Source: Pseudomonas farsensis
Lineage (GTDB): Bacteria > Pseudomonadota > Gammaproteobacteria > Pseudomonadales > Pseudomonadaceae
Assembly: GCF_014268805.2 (NCBI RefSeq)
Contig: NZ_JABWRF020000004.1
Span: 434,001-498,000, forward strand
Reading direction: 5' to 3'
Length of the DNA stretch: 64,000 nt
Shown: in pieces, positions 37,068 to 44,425 of the stretch
How positions within the stretch are numbered: the first letter of the stretch is position 1
Layout of the letters: each line of letters begins with the position of its first letter
Notes under the pieces: generated by a model
What the model saw: the letters and a program-made list of their open reading frames with translations, nothing else
Databases searched by the model: none
Told to the model about the DNA's origin: nothing
Position numbers and translations under genes: made by a program

Positions 37068-38345
37068 ATGGTCGATCATAAGGCCGGGCGAGAGGAGTTT
37101 ACCGCCCGATTTTTTGTAGAGAGCAGCTACCCAATTGAACGGGTTAGCGAGGTGATCGCAGGAGAGCAATCCAGCGGTACCTTCCTCTCACTTCCTGGCG
37201 AGTCGGCGGAGCTTAAAGAACGCTCCCGTGCTCGCGTAGTAGCTATCAAGCCGCTGCCATCCGTTTCTAGCCCTTCTCTGAACAGCGACTACCTGGCTCG
37301 ACACAATCCCTCTGAGACCTACCATCGAGGTGAGGTCACTATCGCGTTCCCTACTGCCAATATCGGCACGAATATCCCAGCGTTGCTCACCACAATTGCC
37401 GGCAACCTCTTTGAGATTGGCGAGGTCAGTGGGTTGAGGGTGCTGGATCTGGAGCTTCCCGATCGCTTCGCATCCGGATTCATTGGCCCTCAATTCGGAA
37501 TCGAAGGCACCAGGGCGCTAGCAGGTGTTCATGACAGACCGATTATTGGAACTATCGTCAAGCCCAGTATCGGCCTAACTCCGGAGCAGACAGCCTCCGT
37601 GGTCGATGAGCTCTGCGCCGGAGGTATCGATTTCATCAAAGATGATGAATTGCTAATCGACCCTACCTACGCTTCGTTTGACGCCCGCTTGAGTGCGGTG
37701 ATGCCTGTCCTTCATAAGCATGCGGATCGCCTCGGGCGTATGCCCATGTACGCCATCAATATCTCGGGCAGCATCGACGAGATGATGCGCCGCCAAGATG
37801 CGGTGCTTGAGGCGGGTGGTACCTGCGTGATGCTTTGCCTGAATTGGGTAGGGCATTCGGCGGTTGAGCACATTCGAAAGCATGCCCAGTTGCCTATTCA
37901 CGGTCATCGAAATGGCTGGGGAGCGCTGACCCGTTATCCCCAGCTAGGTTTCTCATTCGAGGTGTATCAGAAGATCTGGAGGTTGGCTGGGATCGACCAT
38001 CTGCACGTTAATGGTCTTCAGGGCAAGTTCTATGAGGCGGACGATTCCGTAATCTCCTCTGCCAAGAGCTGTCTTGCTCCATTTGCCGGCATGCGTCCCT
38101 TGATGCCTGTGTTCTCCTCCGGTCAATGGGCGGGCCAGGCGCCTGAGCTTTTCAACAGGCTTCAATCTGTTGACCTGATGCACCTCGCTGGCGGCGGCAT
38201 CATCGGTCATCCGATGGGGATCGAAGCAGGCGTTCAAAGCATGCGTGAAGGTTGGGAGGCTGCTGTACAGCATGTGCCTCTGGAGCGTTACGCAGAGGGT
38301 AGGCCAGCGCTGTCAGCTGCCCTCCAGAAGTTCGGAGGCAAATAA
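37068..38345 (+). CDS. RuBisCO-like protein (form IV RLP, OiaX/OiaT-like)
   Basis: A 425-aa protein of the RuBisCO large-subunit superfamily. Residues aligned by motif are K165 in GTIVKPSIGL (spinach K175), the carbamylation lysine K191 and metal ligands D193/E194 in DFIKDDELL (K201, D203, E204), H280/R281 in IHGHRNGWG, the loop-6 lysine K320 in NGLQGKFYE (K334), SSGQWAGQ at 350-357, and LAGGGIIGHPMGIEAG near 373-387. So the catalytic and metal sites are kept, but loop 6 and the N-terminal domain differ from true RuBisCO. With a DUF1537 kinase starting 3 bp downstream, it resembles the RLPs that decarboxylate (OiaX) or transcarboxylate and hydrolyse (OiaT) 3-oxo-isoapionate-4-phosphate. The operon's glycolytic genes favour a product that is 3-phosphoglycerate. 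Confidence 0.92.
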   Translation: MVDHKAGREEFTARFFVESSYPIERVSEVIAGEQSSGTFLSLPGESAELKERSRARVVAIKPLPSVSSPSLNSDYLARHNPSETYHRGEVTIAFPTANIGTNIPALLTTIAGNLFEIGEVSGLRVLDLELPDRFASGFIGPQFGIEGTRALAGVHDRPIIGTIVKPSIGLTPEQTASVVDELCAGGIDFIKDDELLIDPTYASFDARLSAVMPVLHKHADRLGRMPMYAINISGSIDEMMRRQDAVLEAGGTCVMLCLNWVGHSAVEHIRKHAQLPIHGHRNGWGALTRYPQLGFSFEVYQKIWRLAGIDHLHVNGLQGKFYEADDSVISSAKSCLAPFAGMRPLMPVFSSGQWAGQAPELFNRLQSVDLMHLAGGGIIGHPMGIEAGVQSMREGWEAAVQHVPLERYAEGRPALSAALQKFGGK

Positions 38346-38348
38346 GTC

Positions 38349-39740
38349 ATGAGCTCCCAGCACGTTACCAAGCTCCCTTTGGTCTTTTATGGCGATGACT
38401 TCACCGGCTCGACAGATGCTTTAGAGGTTCTGACGGCTGCTGGACTCAAGTGTGCCCTGTTCCTCGATCCTCCGACACCGGAGCTCTTGGCAGAACTCGG
38501 CGGTTTTGACGCTATTGGCATCGCTGGTGACAGCCGTGCTTTGTCCAATGCAGAAATGGATGTGGCGCTACCTGAGATTTTCGAGGGTATCAAACGTCTG
38601 TCGCCAGCGCTGATCCACTACAAGGTTTGCTCGACCTTTGACAGCGCCGACTCCGTAGGCAGCATCGGCCACGTTATTGAGTTGGCCTCCCGCATCTATG
38701 GTGTCAAAGGCGTTCCGATCATCGCAGGCAATCCTGCATTGGGCCGCTATTGTGTTTTCGGCAACCTCTACGCCTTGTCCAAGACGGATCACAAGGTTCA
38801 CAGGATTGATCGGCACCCTATCATGCGTGCCCACCCTATCACCCCGATGCATGAAGCAGACTTGAGTATTCATATCGGCAAGCAAAAGAATTTGTCGATT
38901 GGTAAGGTTGATATTAGCCAGCTCGCAAGGAGTGCAGAGCTCAGCGGATTGGTCAACGAGCTGTCGCAGCAGCACGATGCAGTGTTGTTTGATGGTTCCG
39001 ATGACTCCCATATGATCACAGCTGGCCAAGTATTGACCGAGCTCTCATCCGGCGCAGCTCCCGTATTCGTTGTCGGTTCTTCCGGCGTGGAGTATGGCCT
39101 CACACAATATTGGCGTACCGCTGGGGTGTTTCCGCCACGGGCGTCGCTGGCCACACCTCTGAAACCTGTAGACCAAGTCCTGGTTATCTCAGGCAGTGCT
39201 TCGCCGTTGAGTCAGGCCCAGATTGAAGCAGCAATCGATTACGGCTTTGTGGAGCTTGAAGTCGATGCTGCCGCATTGATTACTGAGTCCAGAAAAAGCG
39301 CCGCAATCCGAGATGTGGTAATGGCAGCTGTGTCCCACCTTGAAGAGGGTCGGTCGGTGCTGATTCACACTGCCAAAGGCCCTGGCGACTCTCGGATCGA
39401 GCAAATGATCGAGGCAATGCTGCAAAAAGGCCTGCCTCGGGATGAAGCGAGGGTTCAGGGTGGGAAGCAGCTAGCAATGGAAGTAGGCCAAGTTGCACTT
39501 GAAATCCTTAAGGCGTTCCCTTTGAAGAGATTGGTAGTTTCGGGGGGCGACACATCTAGCCAAGTTACCAAAGTGCTCGCGCCCGATGCACTGGTTATCA
39601 AATCTGATATTTCTCCTGGCGCTCCTTTGTGTGAAATGCGCTCCCGCGAGCCATACCTGAAGGATGTAGAGATTGCTCTCAAAGGTGGGCAGATGGGAAA
39701 TCGAGATTACTTCGTAAAAGCACTCAGAGGTCTTGAATAA
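38349..39740 (+). CDS. DUF1537 acid-sugar kinase (OiaK/OtnK-like)
   Basis: A 463-aa four-carbon acid sugar kinase family protein. The N-terminal substrate domain has FYGDDFTGSTDA at 13-24 and HYKVCSTFDSADSVGSIG near 90-107. The C-terminal nucleotide domain has VVSGGDTSSQV near 395-405, ISPGAPLCEM, and KGGQMGNRDYF near the end. The family phosphorylates the terminal hydroxyl of 3-oxo-tetronates, threonate, erythronate or 3-oxo-isoapionate. It begins 3 bp after the RLP stop, so the two are surely co-translated, and it should supply the RLP's phosphorylated substrate. The exact acid is unknown. Confidence 0.9.
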   Translation: MSSQHVTKLPLVFYGDDFTGSTDALEVLTAAGLKCALFLDPPTPELLAELGGFDAIGIAGDSRALSNAEMDVALPEIFEGIKRLSPALIHYKVCSTFDSADSVGSIGHVIELASRIYGVKGVPIIAGNPALGRYCVFGNLYALSKTDHKVHRIDRHPIMRAHPITPMHEADLSIHIGKQKNLSIGKVDISQLARSAELSGLVNELSQQHDAVLFDGSDDSHMITAGQVLTELSSGAAPVFVVGSSGVEYGLTQYWRTAGVFPPRASLATPLKPVDQVLVISGSASPLSQAQIEAAIDYGFVELEVDAAALITESRKSAAIRDVVMAAVSHLEEGRSVLIHTAKGPGDSRIEQMIEAMLQKGLPRDEARVQGGKQLAMEVGQVALEILKAFPLKRLVVSGGDTSSQVTKVLAPDALVIKSDISPGAPLCEMRSREPYLKDVEIALKGGQMGNRDYFVKALRGLE

Positions 39741-39800
39741 TCTCTGAAAGTTTTCCAGCAAGAAAATACTTGCATATCTACAATAACAAAAGGTGAAACC

Positions 39801-41144
39801 ATGCATACCTCTATATCGAGCCCTGTCGAAAGTGACCTCGATCACATGGATGATGGCGAGAAAAAGTCCATGAAAAATGTTGTGGCCGGAAGCCTGTTCG
39901 GAACAGCATTAGAGACCTACGACCTCTACCTGTATGGCACTGCAGCTGCCCTTATTTTTGGGCCTCTGTTTTTCCCTGGGACTGACGAAACAGTTTCCCG
40001 GCTTGCCTCTCTCGCATCATTTGCAATTTCTTTCGTCGCACGTCCGTTAGGATCGCTTGTTCTTGGTCATTTCGGGGATAGGATCGGACGCAAAAAGCTG
40101 CTGTATCTCACTCTCATTATCATGGGTTTGAGCACTGTCGGCATTGGTCTTTTGCCTACCTATGCCAGCATTGGTATATGGGCACCTATCATGCTCTGCG
40201 TGCTCCGCTTCATCCAGGGCTTCGCATTTGCGGGCGAATACAGTGGCGCTGTGCTGATGCTCTTAGAACATGCCCCAAAGAGAAGGAGGGGATTCTATGC
40301 GGCGATCAATAACATTGGCCCTGTCTTTGGTTTCATCGCATCCGCTGGCATGCTATTGATCGTCAGTGCCTTGCTCTCTAAAGAGGATTTCACTGCTTGG
40401 GGATGGCGTATCCCTTTCATCGCTAGCCTTGCATTGCTGATAGTAGGGGTGTTCGTCCGCTCCAAAGTACCCGAGTCTCCAGTGTTTGAAAAGACTGCTG
40501 AGAAGAGGGCTGCAACGCCTGGCGATTCGCAGTCTCCGGCGCTTCGCTTGTTCACTCGCTATCCTAAGCAACTGATGTTGGTTGCAGGCGCTAACATCTG
40601 CCACTTCTCGACCTTCTACCTCTTCACTGTCTTTGCCCTGAGCTATGGCCAGCGAGAGTTGGGCTTGTCCAATGCATTTGTACTGTCCGTGGCAATGGTT
40701 GCGATTTGTACTCACCTAGTGGTCGTACCTGTTGCAGGTGCGCTGGCAGATCGCATTGGCCGCCGTACCATGATGCTGATTGGTTTTGCCGTGACCGCGC
40801 TCGCAGCTTTTCCGTTCTGGCACCTCTTTTCAACCGGCGAGTTCTGGCCAATGGTCGCTGGGTCATGCATGTTCATGATCGGATATGGTTTGGTTTACGG
40901 TGCAGTGCCATCGTTTACTGGCGAAGCTTTCGGGCCTAGCGCTCGCTTCACGGGCTTCGCAATGTCCACTAACGTTGGTGGCATCGTAGGGGGCGGTACT
41001 GCTCCTATTGTAGGGGCATTCCTCCTCAGCCATTACGGTACACCTTACGCGATCTCGATGCTCACGATAGCTCTGGCAGCGCTTTCTGGACTATGTGTAT
41101 ACCTATCTGCCGAAACCAAAGACGTGGACATCATCGACGAGTGA
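39801..41144 (+). CDS. MFS transporter, metabolite:H+ symporter (MHS) family
   Basis: A 447-aa transporter with 12 predicted helices. VVAGSLFGTALETYDLYLYG near 28-47 and GHFGDRIGRKKLLYLTL near 90-106 (the MFS loop 2-3 motif) are typical of MHS members such as ProP, ShiA and KgtP. RFIQGFAFAGEYSGAVLML near 140-158 matches too. MHS proteins import carboxylates and osmolytes with protons. It follows the kinase by 60 bp with the ribosome site AAAGGTG, within the RLP operon. With the 2-hydroxycarboxylate carrier, the locus has two import systems, perhaps for two entry substrates. Confidence 0.9.
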   Translation: MHTSISSPVESDLDHMDDGEKKSMKNVVAGSLFGTALETYDLYLYGTAAALIFGPLFFPGTDETVSRLASLASFAISFVARPLGSLVLGHFGDRIGRKKLLYLTLIIMGLSTVGIGLLPTYASIGIWAPIMLCVLRFIQGFAFAGEYSGAVLMLLEHAPKRRRGFYAAINNIGPVFGFIASAGMLLIVSALLSKEDFTAWGWRIPFIASLALLIVGVFVRSKVPESPVFEKTAEKRAATPGDSQSPALRLFTRYPKQLMLVAGANICHFSTFYLFTVFALSYGQRELGLSNAFVLSVAMVAICTHLVVVPVAGALADRIGRRTMMLIGFAVTALAAFPFWHLFSTGEFWPMVAGSCMFMIGYGLVYGAVPSFTGEAFGPSARFTGFAMSTNVGGIVGGGTAPIVGAFLLSHYGTPYAISMLTIALAALSGLCVYLSAETKDVDIIDE

Positions 41145-41202
41145 CTCAGGCATTTGCGTGCTTCCAAAGGAGCACGCCGCTTAGGTTGTGAATCTCATCC
41201 TG

Positions 41203-41228
41203 AATTGCTGAGTGCTAATCCAGCAATT
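41203..41228. promoter_or_regulatory. Hairpin or operator between the MHS transporter and pyk
   Basis: AATTGCTG (41203-41210) and CAGCAATT (41221-41228) form a perfect 8-bp inverted repeat with a 10-nt spacer, 57 bp ahead of the pyk ATG. It could be a weak terminator, an mRNA-processing hairpin or a protein site. No T run follows. Confidence 0.4.
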
Positions 41229-41284
41229 AATTTTCGAACTTACTCAGTGAGATGAGGGGATCCTCGTCCCTGGAAGGTATCGGT

Positions 41285-42721
41285 ATGACCATCCGTAGAA
41301 CAAAAATTGTTGCGACTTTAGGCCCGGCCAGTAATTCGCCACAAGTGATTGAAGAGCTGATCTTGGCCGGATTAGATGTGGCGCGTTTGAATTTTTCTCA
41401 TGGCACCCCAGGTGAACACATTGCCCGAGCTCGCCTGATTCGTGAGATTGCTGCCAAGCATGGTAGGCATGTAGCTTTATTGGGTGATTTGCAGGGCCCA
41501 AAAATTCGGATTGCGAAATTCACTAACAAACGGATCGAGTTAAAGGTCGGTGATACTTTCTCGTTCTCTACAAGCCATCCTCTCACGTCGGGAAATGAGC
41601 AAGTCGTAGGAATCGATTACCCTGATCTGGTGAAGGACTGTGGGGTCGGCGATGAACTCCTCCTTGATGATGGGCGAGTGGTTATGCGCGTAGAGTCGAC
41701 TTCGCCAGAAGCCCTGAATTGTATCGTTACTGTGGGAGGGCCGCTGTCCGATCACAAGGGTATCAACCGTAAGGGGGGCGGGCTCACTGCGCCTGCCCTG
41801 ACGGAGAAAGACAAAGCTGACATCAAACTGGCTGCGGAAATGGATCTCGACTATTTGGCCGTGTCATTCCCACGGGATGCCAAGGACATGGAGTACGCCC
41901 GCAAACTGCGTGATGAATCGGGAGGGACTGCCTGGCTCGTCTCAAAAATCGAGCGAGCCGAAGCCGTTGCCGATGATCAGACGCTTGATGAGTTGATCGC
42001 GGCTAGCGATGCGGTAATGGTCGCTAGGGGAGACCTTGGTGTGGAGATTGGAGATGCGGAGCTTATCGCTATCCAGAAGAAGATCATCTTGCATGCCCGG
42101 CGCAATAACAAAGCGGTGATCGTTGCTACCCAGATGATGGAGTCTATGATCTCCAGCCCGATGCCAACCCGCGCTGAAGTGTCAGACGTGGCCAATGCGG
42201 TGCTTGATAACACCGACGCCGTGATGTTGTCCGCTGAAAGCGCTGCAGGGTCATACCCTATTGAGGCAGTGCGCGCCATGGCTCGTATTTGTAGTGGGGC
42301 GGAAAAGCATCCAACCAACGTAAAGTCTAGCCATCGATTGCATACGACCTTTGGGCGTTGTGACGAGAGCATTGCACTGGCCGCGCTCTACACGGCGAAC
42401 CATTTTCCAGGTGTTAAGGCAATTATCTCACTCACCGAGAGTGGCTTCACGCCTTTGATAATGTCTCGGCTACGTTCTCATGTTCCGATCTACGCGCTCT
42501 CGCCTCATCGTGCTACTCAGGCTCGCTCCTCCCTGTTCCGTGGTGTTTACCCTATAGCGTTTGATCCTGCCTCACTGCCATCTGAAACAGTAAGTGAAGC
42601 CGCGATCGGCGAATTGCTGAAGCGTGATTTGGTACAGCCCGGTGATTGGATTATTCTCACAAAGGGTGACAGCTATAATGTGGTGGGTGGTACGAATGGC
42701 ATGAAAATTCTCCAAGTCTAA
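41285..42721 (+). CDS. pyk: Pyruvate kinase (locus-specific copy)
   Basis: A 478-aa pyruvate kinase converting PEP and ADP to pyruvate and ATP. The N-terminus MTIRRTKIVATLGPASNSP and LDVARLNFSHGTP carry the substrate-binding Arg and Asn-Phe-Ser-His. The catalytic lysine is in AWLVSKIERAEAV near 220, and MVARGDLGVEI near 247-257 supplies metal ligands. ATQMMESMI near 285 follows. The start at 41285 (after GGAAGG) gives the family N-terminus; 11 upstream residues do not fit. Pseudomonas genomes usually carry pykA and pykF elsewhere, so a copy beside enolase and phosphoglycerate mutase in an island suggests a dedicated 3-phosphoglycerate-to-pyruvate branch. Confidence 0.93.
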   Translation: MTIRRTKIVATLGPASNSPQVIEELILAGLDVARLNFSHGTPGEHIARARLIREIAAKHGRHVALLGDLQGPKIRIAKFTNKRIELKVGDTFSFSTSHPLTSGNEQVVGIDYPDLVKDCGVGDELLLDDGRVVMRVESTSPEALNCIVTVGGPLSDHKGINRKGGGLTAPALTEKDKADIKLAAEMDLDYLAVSFPRDAKDMEYARKLRDESGGTAWLVSKIERAEAVADDQTLDELIAASDAVMVARGDLGVEIGDAELIAIQKKIILHARRNNKAVIVATQMMESMISSPMPTRAEVSDVANAVLDNTDAVMLSAESAAGSYPIEAVRAMARICSGAEKHPTNVKSSHRLHTTFGRCDESIALAALYTANHFPGVKAIISLTESGFTPLIMSRLRSHVPIYALSPHRATQARSSLFRGVYPIAFDPASLPSETVSEAAIGELLKRDLVQPGDWIILTKGDSYNVVGGTNGMKILQV

Positions 42722-42750
42722 CTCTCAGTAAATTGAAAAAATCCTAGAGG

Positions 42751-42790
42751 TAGAGGCAGCAGCTTTGATGTGCTTGAAGTTCTGCCTCTA
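42751..42790 (+). promoter_or_regulatory. Hairpin between pyk and the small gene before eno
   Basis: TAGAGGCAG (42751-42759) pairs perfectly with CTGCCTCTA (42782-42790) across a 22-nt loop, followed by ATCCGTTTTGG. It could be an intra-operon attenuator or a processing site separating pyk from eno. The long loop makes a strong terminator less likely. Confidence 0.45.
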
Positions 42791-42882
42791 ATCCGTTTTG
42801 GATAAATACGGCGGCGCTACGTTAGCAGTAATCACCTAGGTGCAACTCCGAGGTGTAGCCGTCGTTACCAGGGAGTTTCCAA

Positions 42883-43056
42883 ATGATTGCTCAACAGAAA
42901 GTATCTGATTCTGGTTTGGGTCGACTCGTGAAGTCTGATGAGTGGCCGCGCGATTTTGATATTCGCGCTGAGTGCGCCGAACAACAAGAACTGCTGGGCG
43001 CTAATTATCAATATGCTGGATATGCATCGCAGTTGGAGGAAGGTAGTGATGAGTGA
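42883..43056 (+). CDS. Small 57-aa protein coupled to enolase (unknown)
   Basis: A 57-codon frame starting ATG at 42883 (MIAQQKVSDSGLGRL) has GGGAG about eight bases upstream. It ends KEEGSDE-like (LEEGSDE) with TGA at 43054-43056, which lies inside the eno start region: the eno ATG at 43049 precedes it, so they overlap by 8 bases. Such an overlap is typical of translational coupling. The protein is acidic, with one Cys and a single Trp, and has no membrane segment or recognised domain. It may be a real small protein, or a leader peptide whose translation controls eno. Confidence 0.5.
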   Translation: MIAQQKVSDSGLGRLVKSDEWPRDFDIRAECAEQQELLGANYQYAGYASQLEEGSDE

Positions 43057-44317
43057 GTTTACTCGCATCAAGAAGGTTTTCGCTCGTGAGATCCTAGATT
43101 CCCGAGGCAACCCTACCGTGGAGGCTGTCGTTACTTTGGGCTGTGGAGTGTCAGGTGAGGCAAGCGTGCCATCAGGCGCTTCCACTGGCTCCCGAGAAGC
43201 CCTTGAACTGCGTGATGGCTCATGGCGTTACAAGGGAAAAGGGGTAATGCGTGCCGTCGAGAATGTGAACGTTGCGATCCATGAGCGCATTCTAGATATG
43301 GACGCACTTGACCAGCGGGCGGTTGATCAGGCAATGATAACACTCGATGGTACGGATTCGAAATCTATTCTTGGGGCTAATGCAATTCTCGCTGTTTCCT
43401 TGGCTACGGCTAAAGCTGCCGCTGCCGCTCAAGGTATCCCGTTGTATGAGCACCTGGCTAAACTTTTTGGTGGAGACACCACTTACTCTATGCCTGTGCC
43501 GATGATGAATATCCTCAACGGTGGTGAGCATGCAGATAATAATATCGACATTCAGGAGTTCATGATTCAGCCGATTTCAGCTCCGAACTTTAGGGAGGGT
43601 TTGCGAATGGGTGCTGAAATATTTCATACCCTGAAGGCCGTGCTTTCAGAGCGTGGCCTAAGTACCTCAGTCGGTGATGAGGGCGGTTTTGCACCACACT
43701 TGGCCTCGAATGAAGAGGCGCTGGTAGTTATTGCCGAAGCTGTTAGCCGCGCAGGCTATCAACTGGGGCGAGACGTAACGCTAGCATTAGACTGCGCCGC
43801 CTCTGAATTTTACAAATCAGATAAATATACTTTGGCGGGGGAAGGGAAGTCCCTCACCTCTGAACAGTTTGTTGACTATCTAGCCGACCTCTGCAGTAAA
43901 TATCCGATTGCGTCTATCGAAGATGGTTTGGATGAGAGTGACTGGGAAGGGTGGGCGTACCTAACCTCTCGATTGGGTCAGAAAGTTCAACTGGTAGGGG
44001 ATGATCTCTTCGTCACCAATCCAAAAATTCTGCGCAAGGGTATCGAGCTAGGCGTTGCCAATTCCATCTTGATTAAGTTGAATCAAATCGGAACGCTCAG
44101 TGAGACCTTGGACGCCATACGTATGGCGCAAGAGGCTGGCTATGCTGCAGTGATTTCCCATCGGTCTGGGGAAACTGAAGATACAACGATTGCCGATTTG
44201 GCCGTAGCGACTAATGCAGGGCAGATTAAAACTGGGTCGCTGTGTCGTTCAGATCGTGTCGGGAAGTACAACCGTCTGCTTCGTATTGAGGAGGCTCTTG
44301 AAGGCCAAGCATCCTAA
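43049..44317 (+). CDS. eno: Enolase (locus-specific copy)
   Basis: A 422-aa enolase interconverting 2-phosphoglycerate and PEP. By motif the catalytic pair is E211 (SVGDEGGFAP) and K343 (ILIKLNQIG). Metal ligands are D248, E291 (ASIEDGLDESD) and D318 (LVGDDLFVTNP). H371-R372-S373-G and K394 (GQIKTG) bind substrate. The start at 43049 (MSEFTRIKKVFAREIL, after GGAGGAAGG) gives the standard N-terminus; a longer frame from 42938 adds 37 residues that do not fit. All active residues are present, so it should be functional. A housekeeping eno normally sits near pyrG, not here, so this is a second copy. Confidence 0.94.
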   Translation: MSEFTRIKKVFAREILDSRGNPTVEAVVTLGCGVSGEASVPSGASTGSREALELRDGSWRYKGKGVMRAVENVNVAIHERILDMDALDQRAVDQAMITLDGTDSKSILGANAILAVSLATAKAAAAAQGIPLYEHLAKLFGGDTTYSMPVPMMNILNGGEHADNNIDIQEFMIQPISAPNFREGLRMGAEIFHTLKAVLSERGLSTSVGDEGGFAPHLASNEEALVVIAEAVSRAGYQLGRDVTLALDCAASEFYKSDKYTLAGEGKSLTSEQFVDYLADLCSKYPIASIEDGLDESDWEGWAYLTSRLGQKVQLVGDDLFVTNPKILRKGIELGVANSILIKLNQIGTLSETLDAIRMAQEAGYAAVISHRSGETEDTTIADLAVATNAGQIKTGSLCRSDRVGKYNRLLRIEEALEGQAS

Positions 44318-44355
44318 GGTGCTGGGACAATCCTCGCAGATGTCGACGGACCATT

Positions 44356-44399
44356 GCGCGCACGGTTAACCTCCAACTACGTATATTAATCGTGCGCGC
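44356..44399 (+). promoter_or_regulatory. Hairpin between eno and gpmI
   Basis: GCGCGCACG (44356-44364) pairs with CGTGCGCGC (44391-44399), with TTA/TAA inner pairing in a 26-nt loop, followed by CAGTATTATTATT. It could partly terminate or process the transcript before gpmI. Confidence 0.45.
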
Positions 44400-44425
44400 C
44401 AGTATTATTATTCAGAGATTTTCAC

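Noticed and set aside
37068..38345. True RuBisCO (carbon fixation)
   Set aside because: No cbbS, phosphoribulokinase or other Calvin-cycle gene is present. The loop-6 sequence and N-domain differ, and the linked DUF1537 kinase points to an RLP.
37068..38345. MtnW (methionine-salvage enolase) assignment for the RLP
   Set aside because: No methionine-salvage gene (mtnA, mtnB, mtnX or mtnD) is nearby. The kinase and carrier context fits acid-sugar catabolism instead.
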